Both the position numbers and the translations under genes were made by a program. A DNA stretch of 64,000 nucleotides from Prevotella sp. GTDB taxonomy: Bacteria; Bacteroidota; Bacteroidia; Bacteroidales; Bacteroidaceae. The stretch lies in NCBI GenBank assembly GCA_017410365.1, contig JAFQQY010000004.1:62001-126000 (forward strand), in the 5' to 3' direction. Every line of letters starts with the position of its first letter. Positions within the stretch are counted from its first letter, which is position 1. Below, in pieces: positions 8,590-17,445 of the stretch. Below the pieces are notes generated by a model. That model had not been told where the DNA came from, made no database searches, and saw nothing but the letters and a program-made list of their open reading frames with translations.

Positions 8590-8890
8590 ATGAAAAAATC
8601 ATTATTAGCAATCATAACAATAGCATTCTGCCTAAACCTAAGCGGGCATAGCTCTTGTTTTATAGACAAGAGTAACATGATATACGAAAACAATGTCTTG
8701 ATAAAGATTCTCATAGATGGCGGATATATCACGTTTAACGATACGATACCGGAATATCACTACTATCTGAAAGACCACTTGGGCAACAACCGCGTGGTGG
8801 TGAACATGGGAAAGAATTTTGGATTATGAGAAGAAAAGAGCTGATGAATTTAGAGAACAATTAGATAAAAATAAGCATAAAAGACCGTGA
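8590..8890 (+). pseudogene. RHS scar C: signal peptide + RHS terminal segment + toxin tail remnant
   Basis: Third copy of the module. The frame from 8590 gives a 79-residue product: signal peptide MKKSLLAIITIAFCLNLSG, the RHS fragment through YLKDHLGNNRVVV, then six unrelated residues and a stop at 8827-8829. In another frame 8807-8887 encodes a hydrophilic tail (WERILDYEKKRADEFREQL then DKNKHKRP) ending at TGA 8888-8890, immediately before the next gene. The tail looks like the true C-terminus of a lost toxin. The deletion starts a few codons earlier than in scar A, so the 3' deletions were independent while the signal-peptide/RHS joint is shared. Confidence 0.75.
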
Positions 8891-8892
8891 TT

Positions 8893-9684
8893 ATGAAATT
8901 AAGGTATATATCATTGCACATAGAACCAGAGTATGACTCAGGTATTGATAAAAATTTTTCATATAAGTTTAGCGACAACAGCCGTTTTATTTCAAACTAT
9001 TTGTCAAAAGCTGTTCGTAAATTTAAAATAGAAATTGATAATTTCAAAATGATTAGCATATGTCCATCTGATAAAATCAATGAAATAACAGTGCGATTGC
9101 TTCCTTATGACGAAGTTTTAAAAATAGAAATTCCTTTTCATAAGTATGAACAACAATCTTATTTGGAAATCATGTCATGGGAAAAACGATATGAATATTA
9201 TTTAAGTTTAATAGAGAAAGGTTTCCGCATCGCTAATACTTATTGTGATATTCAATTAGATAGACTTCTTGAAATGACTGAACAGTTCAGAGCTAATAAT
9301 TACAAAAACGATTGGTTATTTGCAAAAAAAATATTAAGAGAACACGACTTGTATCTGTTCTTTAAATGTTATTTTACGCATTGTGATTTCAGATTAGAAT
9401 TGGAAGTTTATAATCATAATAAGAATAGTCTATTATTAAAAAAAATCGTTTTACAAACAGAACCCTCTGAATTTTGTTATGACTATCGATTCCGAAAAAT
9501 AGAAATGCTTCCTGATAAAATAATAATTTTGGATAATCATGAACCTGCTTTTGAATTTGACATTGAATTATTAAGCAAAGGTATATTTAATATAACTAGA
9601 TTAAACGATGAAAAAGAAAGGTTTAAAAGAGATATAAAAAAGAAGAACTATATTCAAAGGATAAAATTATTGAACGAGTTATAA
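8893..9684 (+). CDS. Orphan candidate immunity protein behind RHS scar C
   Basis: About 263 residues from the ATG at 8893; a GTG at 8887 is also in frame and would overlap the toxin-tail TGA by GTGA. There is no signal peptide, so it is probably cytoplasmic, unlike the product behind scar A. Rich in Lys, Asn, Ile and Tyr; the only pattern seen is an alternation of strands and helices. No family recognised. The frame is intact. Position directly after a toxin-tail stop makes an immunity role likely, but nothing in the protein itself proves it. Confidence 0.6.
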   Translation: MKLRYISLHIEPEYDSGIDKNFSYKFSDNSRFISNYLSKAVRKFKIEIDNFKMISICPSDKINEITVRLLPYDEVLKIEIPFHKYEQQSYLEIMSWEKRYEYYLSLIEKGFRIANTYCDIQLDRLLEMTEQFRANNYKNDWLFAKKILREHDLYLFFKCYFTHCDFRLELEVYNHNKNSLLLKKIVLQTEPSEFCYDYRFRKIEMLPDKIIILDNHEPAFEFDIELLSKGIFNITRLNDEKERFKRDIKKKNYIQRIKLLNEL

Positions 9685-9697
9685 CTTAATATTATGA

Positions 9698-9883
9698 TGG
9701 GCATTCTTAGGTATTTGCGAATTTAATATCCAAGCATATATACATATTAATACAAATGACAGTTTCGAAAAATGGTATACTTTCAAAAATGGCATACAAT
9801 CATGGTTTAATTCTCAATATCCAGGAGATGAGAACTTGAAACCAGGTATTTTGAATTTTAAATACAATTTTATACTGTTTTAA
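9698..9883 (+). pseudogene. Orphan coding remnant (61 codons, no start)
   Basis: Between the 8893 gene and the 9893 gene, one frame is open from just after a TGA at 9695 to TAA at 9881-9883 and reads like protein (ICEFNIQAYIHINTNDSF, KWYTFKNGIQSWFNS, GDENLKPGILNFKYNF). There is no plausible start codon at its head. It is probably the 3' end of a further lost toxin or immunity gene of this island. The family is unknown. Confidence 0.4.
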
Positions 9884-9892
9884 TTTACAACT

Positions 9893-10465
9893 ATGAAAAA
9901 AAAGAATTTGAAGAAAATTATTTGGATACTTATAATTTCTATCATCATAATTCTATATGTTTTATCTTATCTATCCTTTATTCGTATTAATGACATAGAT
10001 GCAGGTGCATATTGGGGACACAATTTCAATAACTCTATACGTGAACAAATACAAGAAAAGGTAACTTGCATTAAATTACATTTAAATAGTTTGTTTATTC
10101 GTAAAGGAGATACATATAAAAATATCACTTTTTTAGATAAAGATAGTATCCAACATGAGATGGATATCATATTTAATTGGGATAATAGCATAACAATTTA
10201 TAAAGATACTTCTGAATTTAACTTATATGTAGACCGTGTCACTTTTGATGAAAAAATAAGATTTATAGATGAAAGCAACCCTTATAAACCACTATGCTCA
10301 GTTGATTCTTTCTTTATCGGTTTTAACATATATGACAAAAACAATAATTATATAGTCGTTTATAGACAAAGTGAAAAAATGTATTACGGAAAACATCGAA
10401 TTGGATTTGAGGTTCAAATCAATGGCGATTCATTCTATACAGGAACAAGGCACTTTAATTATTAA
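9893..10465 (+). CDS. Membrane-anchored hypothetical protein, paralogue of the 6007 gene
   Basis: 190 residues; a Lys-rich start (MKKKNLKK) and hydrophobic anchor near 9-30 are followed by the same globular domain as in the 6007 protein. Shared landmarks are KGDTY, FNWDNSITIY, VYRQSEKM with YG, and a TG near the C-terminal Tyr. The pair differs enough to be old duplicates. It is the last gene of the island before clpC. Function unknown; immunity is a guess from the neighbouring RHS remnants. Confidence 0.65.
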   Translation: MKKKNLKKIIWILIISIIIILYVLSYLSFIRINDIDAGAYWGHNFNNSIREQIQEKVTCIKLHLNSLFIRKGDTYKNITFLDKDSIQHEMDIIFNWDNSITIYKDTSEFNLYVDRVTFDEKIRFIDESNPYKPLCSVDSFFIGFNIYDKNNNYIVVYRQSEKMYYGKHRIGFEVQINGDSFYTGTRHFNY

Positions 10466-10564
10466 AAGCAAAAGTCTTTGATTTGTTAACTAAATCACAA
10501 AACTTCGTTGCCAAAATCTTGTTCTATTCTATAGAAACTATAAAAAATAATATATATATATAAA

Positions 10565-10586
10565 ACGGGTGGATAAAACCACCCGT
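10565..10586 (-). terminator. Terminator of clpC
   Basis: Perfect 8-bp stem ACGGGTGG/CCACCCGT with a 6-nt loop; on the reverse strand it is followed by an A/T tract beginning with four T. It lies 35 nt past the clpC stop and may also serve the convergent 9893 gene. Confidence 0.75.
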
Positions 10587-10620
10587 TGCCTGTAAATGTA
10601 AATCTCAATTGTATGAGATT

Positions 10621-13149
10621 TTATTTCTTAACCTCAGCCTTTATCTTGTCACCATCTTTTACTATTGATATAGTATCGCCGGGCTTGATGTCGCCATTGA
10701 TAATCATTTCGCTGATTTCGTCTTCTATGTAGTTCTGGATGGCACGCTTTAGAGGGCGAGCACCGAATTGTACGTCGTAGCCCTTTTCTGCAACATATAC
10801 CTTTGCCTCTTCGCTAACCTCAAGTGCGTAACCTATTGACTCGATACGCTGATAAAGTCCGCGCAGTTCTATGTCAACAATTTTCTTTATTGCCTCTAGG
10901 TCTAGCTGGTCGAAGGTTATAATCTCGTCAAGACGGTTGAGGAACTCTGGTGAGAACTGCTTTGACAATGCTTTCTGAACGATGCTGCGTGCATGCTCCT
11001 TGTCCTGCTCGTTCATGGCAATGCCAACCTGTCCGCTGTTGAAACCGACGCCGCGACCGAAATCCTTCAGTTGACGAGTGCCTGCATTTGAGGTCATGAT
11101 GATGACCGTGTTTCGGAAGTCAACAAATCTGCCATTGCCATCGGTCAATCTACCTTCGTCGAGTACTTGTAAAAGCAGGTTGAACACATTGCCATGTGCT
11201 TTTTCCAATTCGTCGAGCAATACGATAGAGTAGGGGCGACGACGTACTTTCTCTGTCAGCTGTCCGCCTTCCTCGTAACCTACGTAACCTGGAGGTGCGC
11301 CAATCAGCCTGGAAACGTTGAACGACTCTGTATATTCGCTCATGTCTACTCGTATAAGAGCATCGCTTGAACCAAACATAAACTCAGCCAGTTTCTTTGC
11401 CAGATAAGTCTTTCCGACACCTGTTGGGCCAAGGAACATGAATGCACCGATAGGGTGGTTGGCATCCTTTAGGCCGACGCGGTTGCGCTGGATGGCTTTA
11501 ACCATCTTCTCTATGGCGGCGTCCTGAGCCACTACAACTTTCTTCAGCTCCTGTGACATGCCTTTCAGTCGTATGCCTTCTTGTTCTGCCATGCGTTGCA
11601 CAGGAACACCTGTCATCATCGACACGACATCTGCAACCTCAGATTCAGTGACAGTGGGTCTATTTCCGCTTTCTCCGCTCATCCACTTCTCGTTCATCAG
11701 CTTCAGTTCGGCTTCCAACCTTGTCTGTTTGTCGCGATAACCGGCTGCGAGTTCAAAGTTCTGATTTCTTACAGCGGCATTCTTTCTATCCTTGGCATGC
11801 TCTAATTCTGCTTGCTTTTCTGTAATCTCCTTTGGTATGCTGTTTTCGCTGAGGTGCATTTTCGAACCCACCTCGTCCATGGCATCGATGGCCTTGTCAG
11901 GGAACTGGCGGTCGCTGATGTATCGTTCAGTCAGTCTGACGCATGCCTCAAGAGCTTCATCGGTGTACCTTACCTGATGGTGATGCTCATATCTGTCTCT
12001 GATGTTCTGCAGGATAAGCAGTGTCTCTTTTGCGGATGTTGGTTCTACAAGCACTTTCTGGAATCTGCGTTCCAGCGCACCGTCCTTCTCAATGGAGTTG
12101 CGGTATTCGTCGAGTGTTGTCGCACCTATGCACTGTATCGTACCTCTAGCCAAGGCTGGTTTCAGTATGTTTGCTGCGTCCATAGAGCCTGGAGTAGAAC
12201 CTGCACCTACCAATGTATGAATCTCATCGATGAACACTATTATCTCCTGATGCTGTTCTATTTCCTTGATAAGTGCTCTTATGCGCTCTTCAAACTGGCC
12301 TCTGTATTTTGTGCCTGCCACAATGGCAGTCAGGTCTAGACTCACGATGCGCTTGCCAAAGAGCATTGGCGATGTAGTACGGTTGGCTATCATCTGCGCC
12401 AATCCCTCTACAATGGCACTCTTGCCTACGCCAGGCTCGCCGATGAGTATAGGATTGTTCTTCTTTCTTCTGCCCAGAATCTCGATAACTCGCTGTATCT
12501 CCCTTTCTCTGCCAACCACAGGGTCGAGCTTTCCTTCTGTGGCAGCAAGTGTAAGGTCAGTACCAAAGTTGTCGATAACCGGTGTAGAAGACTTTGTTTG
12601 TGTCTTTGTCGTATGTTGTGCCTTGGCACCGCTGCTGCCCACAGAATCGTTGGCAAACTCCTCGTCTTCATCCTCTTCAGGCAGTCCGAGTGCAGCTTCT
12701 ATTTCCTTGTTCTGCTTGTTAAGCAAAAGTGCCTTTACGTCGTCGTAAAATATCTCGTTCATTTCTAAAACCTGTTTAGCTCCGTTGTTAGCGTTGTCAT
12801 GCAGTATGGCTAGCAGAAGATGCTGCTCGTCAACCTTCTGCATGTGTTGCAGTCGTGCTTCCAGCACCGACAGCTTGAGTATATTGCTTGCCCTTTCGTT
12901 AAGCACCAGTTCTGATGCTGCAGGATAAGACAGCGGGTCGTCGTTTCTTACCCTGTCTTCAAGCTTTGTCTTAATGTTTTTATAGTCTATGTTCAGTCTG
13001 ACCATAATCTCAAGTGCCGGACTGTCTTTTAATCGCATCATGCCCAGCAAAAGGTGCTCCGGACCAACTGATGAACTGGCTAGTCGCGATGCCTCCTCTC
13101 TTGAGTATGACAAAATCTCTGACACTCTAGGTGAAAACTGATTGCTCAT
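10621..13149 (-). CDS. clpC: ATP-dependent Clp protease ATP-binding subunit ClpC
   Basis: 842-residue HSP100 unfoldase that feeds substrates to ClpP. Clp N-domain repeats at about 5-145, then an acidic linker (EEDEDEEF); first AAA+ module with Walker A GEPGVGKS at 237-244 and Walker [10 protein letters not shown]; a UVR-like coiled segment ([19 protein letters not shown]); second AAA+ module with [16 protein letters not shown] and LLDELEKAH. The middle UVR-like region marks ClpC rather than ClpB or ClpA. It is convergent with the island and divergent from gyrA. No CtsR-type operator was recognised upstream. Confidence 0.95.
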   Translation of the reverse strand: MSNQFSPRVSEILSYSREEASRLASSSVGPEHLLLGMMRLKDSPALEIMVRLNIDYKNIKTKLEDRVRNDDPLSYPAASELVLNERASNILKLSVLEARLQHMQKVDEQHLLLAILHDNANNGAKQVLEMNEIFYDDVKALLLNKQNKEIEAALGLPEEDEDEEFANDSVGSSGAKAQHTTKTQTKSSTPVIDNFGTDLTLAATEGKLDPVVGREREIQRVIEILGRRKKNNPILIGEPGVGKSAIVEGLAQMIANRTTSPMLFGKRIVSLDLTAIVAGTKYRGQFEERIRALIKEIEQHQEIIVFIDEIHTLVGAGSTPGSMDAANILKPALARGTIQCIGATTLDEYRNSIEKDGALERRFQKVLVEPTSAKETLLILQNIRDRYEHHHQVRYTDEALEACVRLTERYISDRQFPDKAIDAMDEVGSKMHLSENSIPKEITEKQAELEHAKDRKNAAVRNQNFELAAGYRDKQTRLEAELKLMNEKWMSGESGNRPTVTESEVADVVSMMTGVPVQRMAEQEGIRLKGMSQELKKVVVAQDAAIEKMVKAIQRNRVGLKDANHPIGAFMFLGPTGVGKTYLAKKLAEFMFGSSDALIRVDMSEYTESFNVSRLIGAPPGYVGYEEGGQLTEKVRRRPYSIVLLDELEKAHGNVFNLLLQVLDEGRLTDGNGRFVDFRNTVIIMTSNAGTRQLKDFGRGVGFNSGQVGIAMNEQDKEHARSIVQKALSKQFSPEFLNRLDEIITFDQLDLEAIKKIVDIELRGLYQRIESIGYALEVSEEAKVYVAEKGYDVQFGARPLKRAIQNYIEDEISEMIINGDIKPGDTISIVKDGDKIKAEVKK

Positions 13150-13245
13150 ATATAATAATGTGTTTATAAATTGCGTTCTTTATGCTATTTGCAAATACTG
13201 TGCCAAAGTCTGATTTATCCTTGCCATTTATCTGCAAGAAATAAC

Positions 13246-13333
13246 TGTGCCACTTCCGTTGTCTAACTGCACCATTTAGCACACCTAAGTGGGCCACTTA
13301 GCATACGCAAATGGACCGATTGGGAAAAAGAAA
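13246..13333 (+). repeat. Degenerate tandem repeat, 4 units of 22 bp
   Basis: In the clpC-gyrA spacer four consecutive units of exactly 22 nt begin at 13246, 13268, 13290 and 13312. Each opens with TG, two variable bases and CC, and three continue as CAyTT or CATTT (TGTGCCACTT, TGCACCATTT, TGGGCCACTT, TGGACCGATT). A weaker unit precedes them around 13222. Related arrays occur at 32644 and 49599. Function unknown. The rest of the 384-bp spacer holds only the gyrA promoter. Confidence 0.6.
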
Positions 13334-13396
13334 CTATATTTACAACTTAAAAATAAATAACAGAACACGGCTCTGTTGACAAAAAAACTTAATAAT

Positions 13397-13427
13397 TTTG
13401 CTGTATAATATTTTTTATGTAACTTTG
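13397..13427 (+). promoter_or_regulatory. gyrA: Promoter of gyrA
   Basis: TTTG at 13397-13400 and TAACTTTG at 13420-13427 with 19 nt between them. The leader to the ATG is about 100 nt, longer than usual in this window. Confidence 0.8.
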
Positions 13428-13533
13428 CATAAATTATGCGAAAGGCCGTCAGAAGCGCTTAAAATGCCCTCTAGCGGAGTCTGGAGCAAAAAATGGATAG
13501 ATAGAAACAACTAAAAAATAGAATAAAAATTAA

Positions 13534-16125
13534 ATGGATCAGACATTTGACAACGACAGAATAATTAAAATTAATATTGAAGACGAAATGAAGTCTTCAT
13601 ATATTGACTATTCGATGTCGGTAATTGTTGCACGTGCGCTGCCTGATGTGCGTGACGGATTTAAACCTGTTCATCGCCGTATATTATATGGTATGATGGG
13701 CATTGGTAACACAAGCGACAAACCACACAAGAAATGTGCACGCGTAGTCGGTGAGGTGCTCGGTAAGTATCACCCACACGGCGACAGCTCTGTGTATGGA
13801 GCATTGGTGCGCATGGGACAATGGTGGAACATGAGATATACATTGGTTGACGGTCAGGGTAACTTCGGTTCTATGGATGGCGACTCTCCAGCTGCCATGC
13901 GATATACAGAGTGCCGTCTGTCAAAGATGGGTGAAAGTGTGATGGACGACCTGGAGAAGGAAACCGTTGACATGGAACCTAACTTCGACAACACCCAGAC
14001 AGAACCAAGTGTAATGCCAACCAAGATACCTAACCTTCTCGTTAACGGTGGAAACGGTATCGCTGTGGGTATGGCTACCAATATGCCTACACACAATCTG
14101 GGTGAAGTGATTGACGGATGCTGCGCTTTCATTGACAATCCTGATATTGACACAGAGGGATTGATGCAGTATATACCAGCTCCTGACTTCCCGACTGGTG
14201 CTTATATCTACGGATTACAGGGCGTGCGCGATGCCTATGAAACAGGCCGTGGACGTATCGTAATGCGTGCAAAGGCAGAAATAGAAAGTGGCGATACGCA
14301 CGATAAGATTGTAGTCACAGAGATTCCTTATGGCGTTAACAAGGCAGACCTCGTGGCTTATATTGCAGACCTGGCAAATCAACACAAGATAGAAGGCGTG
14401 GCCAACGTTAATGATGAGACCGGCCGACAGGGTATGCGTATCGTGGTTGACGTAAAGCGCGATGCAAATGCAAATGTTCTGTTGAACAAACTGTTCAAGA
14501 TGACTGCGCTGCAGAGTTCATTCTCTGTAAACAACATTGCCCTTGTGCCAATACCAGGCACACACGGCAAGATGCGTCCTAAGATGCTTTCACTGAGAGA
14601 CTGTGTACGTTATTTCGTAGAGCATCGCCATGACGTAACTATTCGTCGTACAAAGCATGACCTCAAGAAGGCACAGGAGAGAGCACATATATTGGAAGGC
14701 TTGATAATTGCCGTGAACAACATCGACGAGGTGGTACGCATTATCCGCAATTCCAAGACTCCAAGCGATGCTCAACGCAATCTTGAAGAGCGCTTCAATC
14801 TTGATGAACTTCAGTCAAAGGCAATCGTCGACATGCGTCTGTCACAGCTTACCGGTCTGCGTGTTGAACAGTTGCATCAGGAATATGAAGACCTGATGAA
14901 GCTTATTGCAGAATTGCAGGAGATTCTCGATAATCCTGAGAAGTGCAAGGAGGTAATGAAGAACGACCTACTCGAGGTGAAAGAGAAGTATGGTGACGAG
15001 AGAAAGACAGAGGTTATTCCGTTTGACCATGAGTTTAATGCTGAAGACTTCTATCCAGACGACCCAGTGGTAATAACAATTTCGCACATGGGCTACATCA
15101 AGCGTACGCCATTGTCAGAATTCCACGAGCAAAGCCGTGGTGGAGTGGGGGCTAAGGCTGCACGCCACCGTGATAATGACTTTACAGAATACATCTATCC
15201 GGCTACAATGCACAACACGCTTCTCTTCTTCACTCAGAAGGGACGCTGCTACTGGCAGAAGTGCTATGAAATACCAGAGGGCGACAAGAACTCTAAGGGC
15301 AGGGCTATACAGAACCTGCTTAACATCGAACCGGATGATGCAATCAATGCTGTATTGAGAGTAAAGAACTTCGGCGACGAAGAATTCTTGCAGAGTCACA
15401 ACGTAATGTTTGCAACCAAGAACGGTATTATCAAGAAGACTTGTCTGAAAGAATATAGCCGTCCGAGAACAAATGGTGTGATAGCAATCAACATACTGGA
15501 AGACGACCGTGTGGTTGGTGTTCGCCTTACAAACGGCAACAACGAGATAATACTTGCTAATCGTAACGGACGCGCCATCAGATTCAACGAGCAAGATGTA
15601 CGACCAATGGGACGTGTTGCAACCGGTGTGCGTGGCATGACTCTCGATGGCGGTGATGACGAGGTGGTAGGAATGGTTTGTGTTAACGAACCAGAGAGCG
15701 AAACCATCATGGTGGTTAGTGAAAACGGTTACGGCAAGCGCACATCTATAGAAGACTACCGTAAGACAAAACGTGGCGGTAAGGGTGTCAAGACACTTGA
15801 AGTGACAGAAAAGACAGGTAGACTGGTTGCCATTAAGGTTGTGACCGATGAGAATGACCTTATGATTATCAACAAGAGCGGTATCCTGATTCGTCTGAAA
15901 GTTGCCGAGGTTAGAGTAATGGGACGTGCTACACAGGGTGTCAGACTGATTAACCTTTCAAAGAAGAACGATACCATAGCAAGTGTCTGCAAGGTTATGA
16001 CTTCAACAGATGAGGAAATCGAAGCAGAAGAGATGAACGATTCTGCCGACAATGCACAAGAAGGCATTGGCACTGCTGACATGGACAATGCACCTGTAGT
16101 TGACTTTACTGACGGAGACGAATAA
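13534..16125 (+). CDS. gyrA: DNA gyrase subunit A
   Basis: 863 residues; ATP-dependent negative supercoiling together with GyrB. The breakage-reunion domain carries the active Tyr124 in AAMRYTE. The quinolone region reads HPHGDSSVYGALVRMGQWW: Ser85 corresponds to E. coli Ser83, while Gly89 stands where E. coli has Asp87. The C-terminal beta-pinwheel holds a GyrA-box-like KRGGKGVKTL with Lys instead of Gln, and the tail is acidic, as often seen. GyrA rather than ParC is favoured by the box and by length. Confidence 0.95.
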   Translation: MDQTFDNDRIIKINIEDEMKSSYIDYSMSVIVARALPDVRDGFKPVHRRILYGMMGIGNTSDKPHKKCARVVGEVLGKYHPHGDSSVYGALVRMGQWWNMRYTLVDGQGNFGSMDGDSPAAMRYTECRLSKMGESVMDDLEKETVDMEPNFDNTQTEPSVMPTKIPNLLVNGGNGIAVGMATNMPTHNLGEVIDGCCAFIDNPDIDTEGLMQYIPAPDFPTGAYIYGLQGVRDAYETGRGRIVMRAKAEIESGDTHDKIVVTEIPYGVNKADLVAYIADLANQHKIEGVANVNDETGRQGMRIVVDVKRDANANVLLNKLFKMTALQSSFSVNNIALVPIPGTHGKMRPKMLSLRDCVRYFVEHRHDVTIRRTKHDLKKAQERAHILEGLIIAVNNIDEVVRIIRNSKTPSDAQRNLEERFNLDELQSKAIVDMRLSQLTGLRVEQLHQEYEDLMKLIAELQEILDNPEKCKEVMKNDLLEVKEKYGDERKTEVIPFDHEFNAEDFYPDDPVVITISHMGYIKRTPLSEFHEQSRGGVGAKAARHRDNDFTEYIYPATMHNTLLFFTQKGRCYWQKCYEIPEGDKNSKGRAIQNLLNIEPDDAINAVLRVKNFGDEEFLQSHNVMFATKNGIIKKTCLKEYSRPRTNGVIAINILEDDRVVGVRLTNGNNEIILANRNGRAIRFNEQDVRPMGRVATGVRGMTLDGGDDEVVGMVCVNEPESETIMVVSENGYGKRTSIEDYRKTKRGGKGVKTLEVTEKTGRLVAIKVVTDENDLMIINKSGILIRLKVAEVRVMGRATQGVRLINLSKKNDTIASVCKVMTSTDEEIEAEEMNDSADNAQEGIGTADMDNAPVVDFTDGDE

Positions 16126-16172
16126 ACAAAGCTAGAATAAAAAATTATTGTCAAACTAAAATTTATAAGAAA

Positions 16173-17414
16173 ATGAAAAAGTTATTTATGATGGCAGTTA
16201 TGGCAGCCGTAGCTACCACCTCTTACGCCCAGGACGACCTGGTTAAGCAGGCTGAAAAACTCAGTGCTAAGGGACAGCACGCAGAGGCTATCAAGATGAT
16301 AACTCCTGCTCTGACATCAGATCAGACAACAGACAAGGCTAAGGCTTGGAACGCTCTGAGCAAGATGAACTATGCTATCTACATGGAAAATCAGCAGATT
16401 ATGACTGAGAACCAGTTGAAGAAGCAAAATAATCCATACGATACTGTAGGCATGAACCGCGCTCTTGTTGCTTCTTTTGAAGCAGCCATTAAGTGCGACG
16501 AGTATGATCAGCAGCCAAATGAAAAGGGTAAGGTAAAGATTCGTTTCCGCTCTGAGAACCAGAAGACATGGCAAATGATGCGTCCACACATCATCAACAT
16601 CGGTCTTGCTGAGTATAACAAGAAGAACCTCGCTGAAGCAGTAAAAGACTGGCGTCTTTATATCGACGGTGCTGAGAGCACTCTCTTCACTGGTGTTGAC
16701 CTCGGTCCAGACCAGTATCGCTCTGAAGTTTGCTACTTTATCGGTCTGGCTTCTTATCAGAACAAGGACTATAAGACAGCTACAAAGTATGCTCTGATGG
16801 CAGCAGAGGATTCTACTAAGGCTAAGGAAGCTTCTGAAATCGTTATCTTTGCAGCTAAGGATGGCGCAACAACAAAGGAAGACTCAGTTGCATATCTGAA
16901 TATCCTTAAGAAGTTCCACGCTGAAGACCCACAGGAGCAGCGCTACTTCAACCTGTTGATGGAATACTACAGCAAGGCAGGTGACCAGGATGCTATGATG
17001 GCATGGGTAGAAGATGAAATCAAGATTGCTCCTCAGAACAAGATGCCATGGGCTCTCAAGGGTGAGGCTCTGATGAACGCACGTAAGTGGGACGAGGCTG
17101 TTGTTGCTTATCAGAAGGCAGCAGAACTGGATCCTAACTTCGTACAGGTTATATTCAATGCCGGTGTTTGTCTGAACTCAAAGGCTATTGAACTGAAAGA
17201 CCAGTTGGCTGACAAGAATACTGGTGGTCTGACAAAGGCTAATGCCGATAAGGTAAAGGCAGTTCTTTCAGAAGCTAAGGTTTATCTTGAGAAGTCAAAG
17301 GAACTTGACCCAACTCGTTCTTCTGTAAACTGGGCATATCCTCTCTATCAGATTTACTATGCACTCGGTGATGCAGCTAAGTCTTCAGAGATGGAGAAAC
17401 TCCTGAACAAGTAA
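16173..17414 (+). CDS. Secreted tetratricopeptide-repeat protein
   Basis: 413 residues with a signal peptide (MKKLFMMAVMAAVATTSYAQ) and TPR units, clearest near residues 290-330 (PWALKGEALMNARKWDEAVV, AYQKAAELDPNFVQVIFNAG). Probably a periplasmic or surface scaffold; partner unknown. The codons are highly biased, suggesting strong expression. It lies 47 nt after gyrA and 31 nt before a second TPR gene of similar design; the two look like old duplicates in one operon. Confidence 0.8.
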   Translation: MKKLFMMAVMAAVATTSYAQDDLVKQAEKLSAKGQHAEAIKMITPALTSDQTTDKAKAWNALSKMNYAIYMENQQIMTENQLKKQNNPYDTVGMNRALVASFEAAIKCDEYDQQPNEKGKVKIRFRSENQKTWQMMRPHIINIGLAEYNKKNLAEAVKDWRLYIDGAESTLFTGVDLGPDQYRSEVCYFIGLASYQNKDYKTATKYALMAAEDSTKAKEASEIVIFAAKDGATTKEDSVAYLNILKKFHAEDPQEQRYFNLLMEYYSKAGDQDAMMAWVEDEIKIAPQNKMPWALKGEALMNARKWDEAVVAYQKAAELDPNFVQVIFNAGVCLNSKAIELKDQLADKNTGGLTKANADKVKAVLSEAKVYLEKSKELDPTRSSVNWAYPLYQIYYALGDAAKSSEMEKLLNK

Positions 17415-17445
17415 TTAAAAAGATTGTAGAACAAACCTTATATTA

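Noticed and set aside
4766-10465. Prophage or transposon as explanation of the accessory island
   Set aside because: No integrase, transposase, terminal repeats or phage structural gene is seen; the RHS remnants explain the repeated DNA better.
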